A DNA stretch of 64,000 bases, from NCBI GenBank assembly GCA_965279405.1, contig OZ257157.1, forward strand, positions 62,001-126,000, in the 5' to 3' direction. Position 1 is the first letter of the stretch; every line of letters starts with the position of its first letter. The stretch comes from CBDDIP01 sp965279405 (GTDB lineage: Bacteria; Actinomycetota; Acidimicrobiia; Acidimicrobiales; Ilumatobacteraceae). The notes under the pieces were generated by a model, which was not told the origin of the DNA, did not search any database, and saw nothing but the letters and a program-made list of their open reading frames with translations. Made by a program: the position numbers and the translations under genes. Positions 48,993 to 56,706 of the stretch are shown one piece after another.

Positions 48993-51900
48993 TCAGGTAA
49001 CAGGCTTAGTTGATCGAGGAGACAGCACGGTCTCGATGATCCGAGCGACGTAGTCCGATTCATCCTGGAAGACGATGTGTTTGGTGAGCATCGCCGCGCG
49101 GTCGACCCCCCAGAGCAGTGCCATCTCGTGCGCTGGTGTGTTCGACACGAGGAAGGAGTGCAGGTGCACAGTGCTGTCGGCGAGCCTCTGTTCGACTTGC
49201 TTGATCTCGTTGTAGAACTCGACTTTCGGGTGATCCACGCCCAGCTGCCGCAGGCCTTTCGGGTCGATGAAGGCGATGTGTTGCACGCCGTGGCCGGTGA
49301 GCCAGACGATGAAGTCGGGGTAGAAGTTGCCGGCCTCGAAGAAGCCGACGCCGCTGCCCTTGCTTCGGTTGCGGAGGAATCGCAGCTCCCATCCGTTCAG
49401 CACCGCTGGTTTGGCCGACGCGAAGTCGCGGAGGTCGCGGACGAAGCGAGCCTCGGAGCCGTCGAGTGGCACCGGCTGGATCACCGCAATGTTGCCTTGC
49501 AACGCAAGCAGCGGTTCGTAGAGGTGGTCGGGAACTCCGAGCGCCGAGAGCCCCTGGTGATCCCACTCGCTGAGCACGGTGCGCTTACCATCCAGAATCT
49601 GGCGCTTCAGATCCTGCAGCTGAGCAATCGTGCTCGTGTCGTCGGCCGGGACGGTGACCCGGTAGTGATAGCCGTCGGTCGCGGCTTCGGAAACACCCAG
49701 CAGGTTCGGGTCGTTGGCGTCGATCGCTCGGTACTCCAGGTGAGGCAGCTCCCACTCGGACTTGCGGTATCGGTAGTAGCGCTCGACGTACCGACGAAGC
49801 AGCGCGCTGGCAATCTGCTGCCATCGGCGCACGTTGTCGAAGTTGTCGAGGCTGAGGACGTGTGTCGGCGCTTCCAGCCAGTACCACGTGGTGTCGGCGA
49901 GCAGCTCGACGATCGAACGTCGGGTGATGTTGAGGTTGTACCAACCTCTCTCGGCCTTGAACCGTTCGAGGTCGAAGTAGAGCTCGTCGAGGTCAAGCAG
50001 TGACACGTGAGCAGTCGTGAGATGTGTGCGGTTGCGGACGGACCCGTCCATGTCGGTGTCAACCCCTGCGGAACGGCGCGACTGGACCTTCGGGTACCAG
50101 TTGAGCACGATCTTGCCTTGCAGCGAACGGAGCGCCAGAGCGTCGGTGATCTGTGACGGTGCCAGCAGTGTTGGGATTGGGCCACGGTTGCGAAAGGCGT
50201 CGCCAAACTCGGTGCGACGGCCCCCGATGGTGTCCTTCAGCTTCAGCGTGCGCAGTGGAGTAGCGCCAAGATTGGTGCGGACCGGCAGCAGCACTTCTGT
50301 CGCCTCTTCGGCGGGCAGGCCTTCTTCGATCAGGAAGTCGCGAAAGGTGGCCATGTAGTCGGCGTGCACGCCGAACACGCCGAGCGTTTCGAGTACGCCG
50401 ATGTGTTGCGGCGTCGCAAGCAGTGGCCCATAGGTGGAGCTGCGCTTCAGCGAACCTCCGTAGCCCTGCAGCCGGACGCCACGACCGAACAGCTGGATGA
50501 TCTGACTGCCTTCGGATTTGCCGATGTTCATCAACCCCATCGTGCTGACCCGCCAACTGCTCCAGCCTTCGGTGAACTTGCGCGAGCCGATCAGTAGGTT
50601 GACGGTCGACGCTGGCTGGTTGATCTCGTAAAACAGCGAGCCCGCGAAGTCGCGAGTTGCGACACCGAGCCCGGATGCCTCGCAGAGGCCGAGCAACTTG
50701 TCGTCGTCGCCGACGTTGATGACGCCGAACGGCTCGTGATCGCCGACCCGCAATGCAAGCTCGCCCGTCGCACCTTTGAGGTTCTCTACGTGGAGGCTGC
50801 CGCCGGCAGGGGCGTTGAACAGCGTGGCGAGGACTTCGTCGTAGATCTGTGTGGCGCTGAGAAGCTGGCCGGACAGGTACTGGAACCGCCGGGCGAACAG
50901 GTCTTTGCCATTCGCCGCGATCAGGCCCTCGCGCAGCACGCTGTCGATCGTCTTGATGGACTCGGTCCGATCAGCGAGGAAACGCTGGAGGAACAGCAAG
51001 ATCTCCACGACATCGGACACCGACCGCCCACCCACCGTTCGCACTGCGTTGACGCTGCCGCCGACGAACACCCACAGTGGTTTCTCGATCTGGAACGGCT
51101 TGAAGTCGGTTGGATGCTGGGCGAAGAGGCGTTGCTGCTGGAAGAAGGTCAGGAGGCAGGCGACGAGATAGGTCTGCTGGTGTTCAGCATCGAGCTGCTG
51201 TTCGAGATTGAGGATCTGGTAGTCCTTGCCGAACCCGTCGCCGTAGAAGTACCGATAGGAGTAGTCGACCAACACGCTCTTGGCGTACTGGTCGCTCAAG
51301 CTCTCGTTGCCACCCTCGGGCTTGCTGCCCTTCACCGCTTGGCCGAACGTGGCTGAGTACTCGAACGAGAAGCCTTCCTCGCACAACGCATTCCTGCGTT
51401 CCAACCACTTGCCGACGGCACCGATCCCGCGATGCCCTTCGTCGACCAGCACAAGGTTGCTGCGCTCGAACGCCGCGACCGCGACGGTCTTGTCGCCCAT
51501 GTCGTCGGCCAGCTTGTTGATGTCGATGACGTCGACTGTGCTGCCAGCAAACATCGTCGACTGGTTCTTGTCGAACAGCTCGGCGGCGATGCCCGACTCG
51601 GCGAACTCGCGCAGGTGTTGTCTGCTGAGCCCTTCATTCGGTGTCAGCAGAATCGTCCGGTTCAACGTGTCGGCGCGACCGGCGCGGTTCAGGTAGTGGT
51701 GGTACTGCCGGATGTTGACGTGCATCAGCAGTGTCTTGCCGCTCCCAGTTGCACTCCAATAGGCCAACTTGTTGAGCTGTGTCCGCGCATCGCCCGCTGT
51801 GTCGAACGCCGTGACCGATCCACCATCAGAGCGCGCCAAGTTGTGCCGTTCGATCTGATCGTTCAGCGCGCCTCGCAGCGCAACAGGGTCGGTGAAGTAG

Positions 51901-52268
51901 CGGTCGAGGTAGATCTCGGTGAGCAGCAACGTCAGATACTGGAAGTGCTTCCACACGATCGGCTGCTGCGCCTTCGCCACCCGCTTGGCGTTGATCGCCA
52001 GTGTGTGGCTCACGATGTTGTTGTCGTACTCCAGCAGGATCGGCACCGTCAGTTCGCTGAGCGAGTGGAACTGCGCCGCCAGTGCGTTGTGCATGCGACT
52101 GACGTTGTTCTCGTCGAGTCCTTCGAGTCCTTCATGCTTGAGATGACTCGACAGCTCGTCCATGCTGCCGACACCGAACAGGCCAAGGATCCATTGGTTC
52201 AGCACCAGGGTCTTGTTGAACGGCAACGCCTTGGCCTTGGCAGCGCGCGGCTTCTTGGCGGTCGCCAC
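48993..52268 (-). CDS. Type III Res-like helicase with C-terminal PD-(D/E)XK nuclease
   Basis: A 1091-residue protein with GTG start that overlaps the TAG of the DUF1016 gene by one base. An N-terminal Lys/Ala-rich stretch is followed by helicase motifs: Walker A ATGSGKT (173-179), DEGH (276-279), and QLFGRGVRLQG-like motif VI in the C-terminal helicase lobe. A nuclease site PD (984-985) ... D1002-P-K1004 follows in NFYPDFIVWLTGHG and HIAFIDPKG. It is the last of four co-directional genes and probably the restriction subunit, acting with the methyltransferase. It resembles the Res of type III R-M systems but is longer at both ends. Confidence 0.9.
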   Translation of the reverse strand: MATAKKPRAAKAKALPFNKTLVLNQWILGLFGVGSMDELSSHLKHEGLEGLDENNVSRMHNALAAQFHSLSELTVPILLEYDNNIVSHTLAINAKRVAKAQQPIVWKHFQYLTLLLTEIYLDRYFTDPVALRGALNDQIERHNLARSDGGSVTAFDTAGDARTQLNKLAYWSATGSGKTLLMHVNIRQYHHYLNRAGRADTLNRTILLTPNEGLSRQHLREFAESGIAAELFDKNQSTMFAGSTVDVIDINKLADDMGDKTVAVAAFERSNLVLVDEGHRGIGAVGKWLERRNALCEEGFSFEYSATFGQAVKGSKPEGGNESLSDQYAKSVLVDYSYRYFYGDGFGKDYQILNLEQQLDAEHQQTYLVACLLTFFQQQRLFAQHPTDFKPFQIEKPLWVFVGGSVNAVRTVGGRSVSDVVEILLFLQRFLADRTESIKTIDSVLREGLIAANGKDLFARRFQYLSGQLLSATQIYDEVLATLFNAPAGGSLHVENLKGATGELALRVGDHEPFGVINVGDDDKLLGLCEASGLGVATRDFAGSLFYEINQPASTVNLLIGSRKFTEGWSSWRVSTMGLMNIGKSEGSQIIQLFGRGVRLQGYGGSLKRSSTYGPLLATPQHIGVLETLGVFGVHADYMATFRDFLIEEGLPAEEATEVLLPVRTNLGATPLRTLKLKDTIGGRRTEFGDAFRNRGPIPTLLAPSQITDALALRSLQGKIVLNWYPKVQSRRSAGVDTDMDGSVRNRTHLTTAHVSLLDLDELYFDLERFKAERGWYNLNITRRSIVELLADTTWYWLEAPTHVLSLDNFDNVRRWQQIASALLRRYVERYYRYRKSEWELPHLEYRAIDANDPNLLGVSEAATDGYHYRVTVPADDTSTIAQLQDLKRQILDGKRTVLSEWDHQGLSALGVPDHLYEPLLALQGNIAVIQPVPLDGSEARFVRDLRDFASAKPAVLNGWELRFLRNRSKGSGVGFFEAGNFYPDFIVWLTGHGVQHIAFIDPKGLRQLGVDHPKVEFYNEIKQVEQRLADSTVHLHSFLVSNTPAHEMALLWGVDRAAMLTKHIVFQDESDYVARIIETVLSPRSTKPVT

Positions 52269-53371
52269 TACTCGTCCTCTCCTTCATCGAGCTGGCGCAG
52301 CTCGAACACGTGGCGCTCGCGCTGCAATTCGACTTGCAGCTCCGCCTCGGTCGGCAGGTACGGCAGGTACCTTGCGGCAAAGACCGACTGGTGATCGCTC
52401 AGCAGTGTGTAGCGGGCCATTGCCTCGCTCTTCTCGGCGCAGAGGATCAGCCCGATCGTCGGGTTGTCGTCTGGCCCCCGGACTTCTGCTTCCCAGTACC
52501 GAACGTAGAAGTCCATCTGGCCGATGTCGCCGTGATCGAGTTTTCCGGTCTTGAGATCGATCAGCACGAAGCACTTCAGGACGTAGTTGTAGAAGACGAG
52601 GTCGACACGAAAGTGGTCCCCGTCGATGGTTACCCGTTGCTGGCGACCGACGAAGCTGAAGCCGCGACCGAGCTCCAGCAAGAACACCTGCAACTGGTCG
52701 ATCAGCGCCTGCTCCAACTCGGCCTCGTTGTTGACCACGCGATCAGGCAAACCTAGGAACTCCAGCACATACGGGTCGCGCAGCACCGACACGGCGGGCG
52801 CGGTCTCGAAAGCCGGAAGCTCACTGGCCGGCGTCGATGAGATGGTGAGCCCGCGCTCGAAGTGGCGAGTGAGGATCTGGCGCTCCAGCTCACGGGTGCT
52901 CCACCGCCGGGTTACGGCCTCATCGAGGTAGTACCGCCGAGCGTCGGGCTGATGGACTTTGCTCAGTAGCCGGTAGTGCGTCCACGACAACTCGACGCTG
53001 ATCTGCAGGCGTTCCGAAGATTGTCCACGCGGCGCGTGGATAATCTCTGCCGTTTCGTGACGCGGTGCATCGCGAATGTCGAATGCTTCGTAGAACTGGC
53101 GCATGTAGCGGAGGTTCGACCGCTCGAACCCCGGACCATAGTCAGCCTGAAGGCGCTTCGCGAGACTTGCGAACAGCCGGGAACCATAGGACTCGGTCCG
53201 GCTTCCAACAGTCACGTGCTCGTCGATGATCTGCCCGATCTCCCAGTACGCGTGGACCATGGCAACGTTGACCGACTGGGCGACGGTCTGCCGCGCTCCG
53301 TCGATGACGGCGCGAATCCTCGTCTGCAACGCGTCGAGCTCCGCGTCGGACGTCGGGACGAGCTCGCTCAT
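52268..53371 (-). CDS. DUF1016 (YhcG-type) PD-(D/E)XK nuclease
   Basis: A 367-residue protein from ATG 53371 overlapping the methyltransferase stop by 4 bases. The N-terminal helical domain (about 10-150: YWEIGQIIDEHV, YGSRLFASLAKRLQADYGPGFERSNLRYMRQFYEAF) and the C-terminal nuclease (RVDLVFYNYVLKCFVLIDLKTGKLDHGDIGQMDFYV; Asp257 and D272-L-K274) match DUF1016. YhcG proteins are predicted nucleases of R-M and defence loci. It sits between mod-like and res-like genes, an unusual place for a third nuclease-like subunit. Confidence 0.92.
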   Translation of the reverse strand: MSELVPTSDAELDALQTRIRAVIDGARQTVAQSVNVAMVHAYWEIGQIIDEHVTVGSRTESYGSRLFASLAKRLQADYGPGFERSNLRYMRQFYEAFDIRDAPRHETAEIIHAPRGQSSERLQISVELSWTHYRLLSKVHQPDARRYYLDEAVTRRWSTRELERQILTRHFERGLTISSTPASELPAFETAPAVSVLRDPYVLEFLGLPDRVVNNEAELEQALIDQLQVFLLELGRGFSFVGRQQRVTIDGDHFRVDLVFYNYVLKCFVLIDLKTGKLDHGDIGQMDFYVRYWEAEVRGPDDNPTIGLILCAEKSEAMARYTLLSDHQSVFAARYLPYLPTEAELQVELQRERHVFELRQLDEGEDE

Positions 53372-56300
53372 GGCATGCCGTCGGTGTCGAACATCAGTCG
53401 ATGGAAGTCCTCCTCGATCAGGCGAACCTTCCACGTTTCGTCTGGCCGCTTCATGTTCTCCAGATTGTTGTCGCCGTTCACGTAGATCACGTCGAACTCG
53501 CTGTCGCGGACTGAGTACTGCTGCTTGTTCGTAAACCAATGATCGAGCGCCGCGTTGTCCTGCTCGACACCTTCGGGATCCTCGCCACCGGGGCGCTTCC
53601 GCCAGATCACCAGCACCCGTTGTCCGTCGGGGCTGGTGCCGGTCACCGTGCGGAACCAGTAGGGGCCGTCAGCGGCCTGCCTGAAGCCGGCGATCTGCAG
53701 GCGCTTCTCGTCGTCACGCTCGAACGTCACAGCGAACGATCGAGGCGCCGTGATCTGGATGACGGTGAGCCCGATCAAGTAGTTGAAGGTCTCCAGCAAG
53801 TCGGCGTTGACGAGCCGGCTCTCATCGCTGCCAGGCGACTTGACGTTGAGCTGGTACACCGTCGGGTCCGTGAACGCCGCTACGTTGAGCAACGATTGGC
53901 TCCCCCGACTCTCGACATCGAGCATGTATCGAAGGTTGTAGCCCTCACGCAGTGCCACGACCGCCGGGCTGTCGAGCAACGACTGCTGGTGTTCGTCGCG
54001 CCGAAGATCAAGATTGTTCAGCGTGTCCTCATACGACTCCAGCTGCAGCACCTTCATCAATCGCGGCGAACGCTCGGCCTCGATACTTGATGCAAGCCGC
54101 TTCGGGGCACCGTCGGACCAAACCGGCGCGTACGTGATACGTCTCAGGCGCGGCACAAGCGCTGAACCGAAGTGGCTCCCGGCCTCGATGACGCAGAAGG
54201 CTCGCCGGCCCGCGTCAGCGCGATTCAGCTCGATGACTGCGTGGCCGGTCGTCCCCGAACCAGCGAAGAAGTCAAGCACAAAGGAGTCTTCCCTGACGCC
54301 GGAAGCACGAAGGCAGTCAACAACAAGTCCAAGTGCTTTTGGGAAGGAAAACTGGGCGTTTGATCCGAGGATGTTCTTCAGCAGGTTCGTCCCGTACTCC
54401 GTTGCTGAGTAGCGCTTGTCGTCCCACCAGGACACCGGCAACATGCCAGCATCATTGACGCGAGACTTCATGTAGACGCCGACCTCTCCGGACTGGTCGG
54501 GGCGAGAGCAGAAGTTGTCAGAAGAAGCGAGGAAAGATTCGACGCCCCACTTCCAGCGAAGCTCGTCGCCTTTAGGCGACAGCGGCCATACGACGACCTC
54601 GGCCTCCGTCGGCTGCTCATCGATGGTCCACGACCGCGCAGTTTCGTCCCAATCCATTCTTGGCAAACGCACCGAACCCGACGATGTGTACACCGGATAG
54701 AACATCCGGGGCCGCGCTTGGCGGCGCGCCTCAACCCCACCGTGCTTTCGGAAGTTGACCCATTCAAATTTGGAGCGCCCATCCTGTTCGGAGTAGCGAG
54801 CTTGCTGGGCATCGGTGCGATCAAGACGACCAACCTGCGATGCATCAGATGCCGCGACGAAGAACGCGTACTCGTGAGCGGCGGATACGCCCTTCGGTGT
54901 GGAACGGCCCGCCGGATTACTGCGAACTGGAACTACCCCCAGCGTGCCGTCGGTTCCGAACAAACCATCGATCATGAGTTGGAGTCGCGACTGCTCCGCA
55001 TCATCGATCGCGATGCAGACCACGGATGAATCGGTCAGCAAAACCTGGGCCGCACGGAGCCTGTTCTCAATCAATGACAGCCAGGACGAATCCTTGTAGT
55101 CGTTCTTGTACACGATGGCCGAAGCGTCGGTGTTGTACGGAGGGTCGATATAGATGCAGTCGATCGATGCTCGATAACGGGCCTGTATCGCACTGATGGC
55201 CTGGAAATTCTCGCTGTGAATGAGCAAGCCATCGACATTCATATCGAGCGAGCCGGAGTCACTTTGAGACTCGATTACCCGAGCAACAAACAACTCACCG
55301 AACAACTCAGTATTCAACGTCAACGTTGGCTGCGACTTCAGGAACGATGGCGTCAGCGGCGTTGAGTAGGCGGCCGTGGCCAGATCACCTTCGATCTTGT
55401 CGACTGCGAAGAGTTGCACCCACTCCTCTCGCTGTGCATCGTTGGCGCAGATCTCGTCGTAGAACCGTTCGTCGATATTGCCGACCGTGATCAGGTAACT
55501 GGTGCCGACGACGAACTTCTTCTTGAGCCACAACTTCTTCTGGAAGTCTTCGAGTTGAGCGAGGAAGTCGATGATCTTGCCGGCCACCTTGCGCACGGCC
55601 TTGATCTTGCTGAGGTACTGCTCGACCTTGGCCGCTGTCTCGTCCTCGATGTCGTCGAGACGCATCAACTCGTTCTTGATGAAGAAGTCAAGCTCGCGCC
55701 GCAGGAAGGTGCCGAGGTCTTTGTGGATGAAGTAGTCGAAAGTGTTGCGGGCGACGTACCGCTCGACGTGTGAGGCGAGCATTGACTTGGGCGACCCTGA
55801 CCGAGGCGCCGCCAGAGCACGAACCCACGGTGCTAGCTCAGGGTCGCTGCAGGCCAACACGGCAGTCTCGGCGAACGCGGCGAGGTCCTTCTGCTTGGGC
55901 GGTTTGGCTTGGCCTGCGCGCTGGTCTACTGGCCAGTCGGCATTCGTTGCGGGGCGGTACTCGAAACAGATGGTCAGTTCGCCGGCCTCGACCTCCACGA
56001 AGTCGTGGCCGGATGCACCTGCGTCGGCCAACACGAACACCCGAGCGGTGCCCTCGGTCGCCTTGACGTTGCCGTGCTCGCCCTCAGTGGCGTCGACGAG
56101 TTTGAAGCGAACGCGCATCGGGTTGGCGTCGTCGTGGACGTTCAGGCGGAACGCGTAGTCGCGCAGATACTCGCTGGTCTTGATGTAGTACTGATCCTTG
56201 TTGGCCCAGTGCAGCGTCACCTCTTCGCCGTTGTACGGGATGGCGTATGACGACTCCGATGTATAGCGGCGCTGCGAGATGAAGTCGCCCTCGCTGTAAT

Positions 56301-56658
56301 AGCGACTGAAGAAGCGGTAGATCAGGTCGTAGACGTCGCCCTCAATGGCGTCGGCCTTCGACGCGTCGGCGAGCTGTGCGCGCAACTCAACAATTTTTGG
56401 CAACGTCTCGGGGACGGCACCGAGCGCGATCGCCTGCGCCGTCGCCTCGGCGAGGTCTGCCTCCAGCTGGGTGCGGTTGCCCTGGTCGTAGACGGCGAGC
56501 GCTTGGCGAACCTGCGGAAGTAGATCGCTGTCGAGGAAGCCCGAGATCTCGGCGGCCCGGGCGTGCATGATGCGATAGATGCCGAAATCGAGGTCGGGCT
56601 TGTCGAGTTGGAACAACTCCAGCAACAAGCTCTTGAGGCGGTCGTACTTGGTGCTCAT
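53368..56658 (-). CDS. Large adenine-specific DNA methyltransferase (type III Mod-like)
   Basis: About 1096 residues from ATG 56658, which has GAGG at proper spacing; ATG 56667 leaves no room for one. The first 430 residues are a helical extension with no enzyme motif. The methyltransferase has motif IV DPPY near 505-508 (CIYIDPPYNTDAS) and motif I near 795-803 (VLDFFAGSGTTGHAV), the beta-class order, so N6-adenine or N4-cytosine methylation is expected. A further 250-residue C-terminal region may recognise the target. It is considerably larger than usual type III Mod (about 600-700). Confidence 0.92.
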   Translation of the reverse strand: MSTKYDRLKSLLLELFQLDKPDLDFGIYRIMHARAAEISGFLDSDLLPQVRQALAVYDQGNRTQLEADLAEATAQAIALGAVPETLPKIVELRAQLADASKADAIEGDVYDLIYRFFSRYYSEGDFISQRRYTSESSYAIPYNGEEVTLHWANKDQYYIKTSEYLRDYAFRLNVHDDANPMRVRFKLVDATEGEHGNVKATEGTARVFVLADAGASGHDFVEVEAGELTICFEYRPATNADWPVDQRAGQAKPPKQKDLAAFAETAVLACSDPELAPWVRALAAPRSGSPKSMLASHVERYVARNTFDYFIHKDLGTFLRRELDFFIKNELMRLDDIEDETAAKVEQYLSKIKAVRKVAGKIIDFLAQLEDFQKKLWLKKKFVVGTSYLITVGNIDERFYDEICANDAQREEWVQLFAVDKIEGDLATAAYSTPLTPSFLKSQPTLTLNTELFGELFVARVIESQSDSGSLDMNVDGLLIHSENFQAISAIQARYRASIDCIYIDPPYNTDASAIVYKNDYKDSSWLSLIENRLRAAQVLLTDSSVVCIAIDDAEQSRLQLMIDGLFGTDGTLGVVPVRSNPAGRSTPKGVSAAHEYAFFVAASDASQVGRLDRTDAQQARYSEQDGRSKFEWVNFRKHGGVEARRQARPRMFYPVYTSSGSVRLPRMDWDETARSWTIDEQPTEAEVVVWPLSPKGDELRWKWGVESFLASSDNFCSRPDQSGEVGVYMKSRVNDAGMLPVSWWDDKRYSATEYGTNLLKNILGSNAQFSFPKALGLVVDCLRASGVREDSFVLDFFAGSGTTGHAVIELNRADAGRRAFCVIEAGSHFGSALVPRLRRITYAPVWSDGAPKRLASSIEAERSPRLMKVLQLESYEDTLNNLDLRRDEHQQSLLDSPAVVALREGYNLRYMLDVESRGSQSLLNVAAFTDPTVYQLNVKSPGSDESRLVNADLLETFNYLIGLTVIQITAPRSFAVTFERDDEKRLQIAGFRQAADGPYWFRTVTGTSPDGQRVLVIWRKRPGGEDPEGVEQDNAALDHWFTNKQQYSVRDSEFDVIYVNGDNNLENMKRPDETWKVRLIEEDFHRLMFDTDGMP

Positions 56659-56706
56659 CGGGGACATCCTCGCATGGGGGTGTGGCGTAGTTCGGGGGCC
56701 GATGAT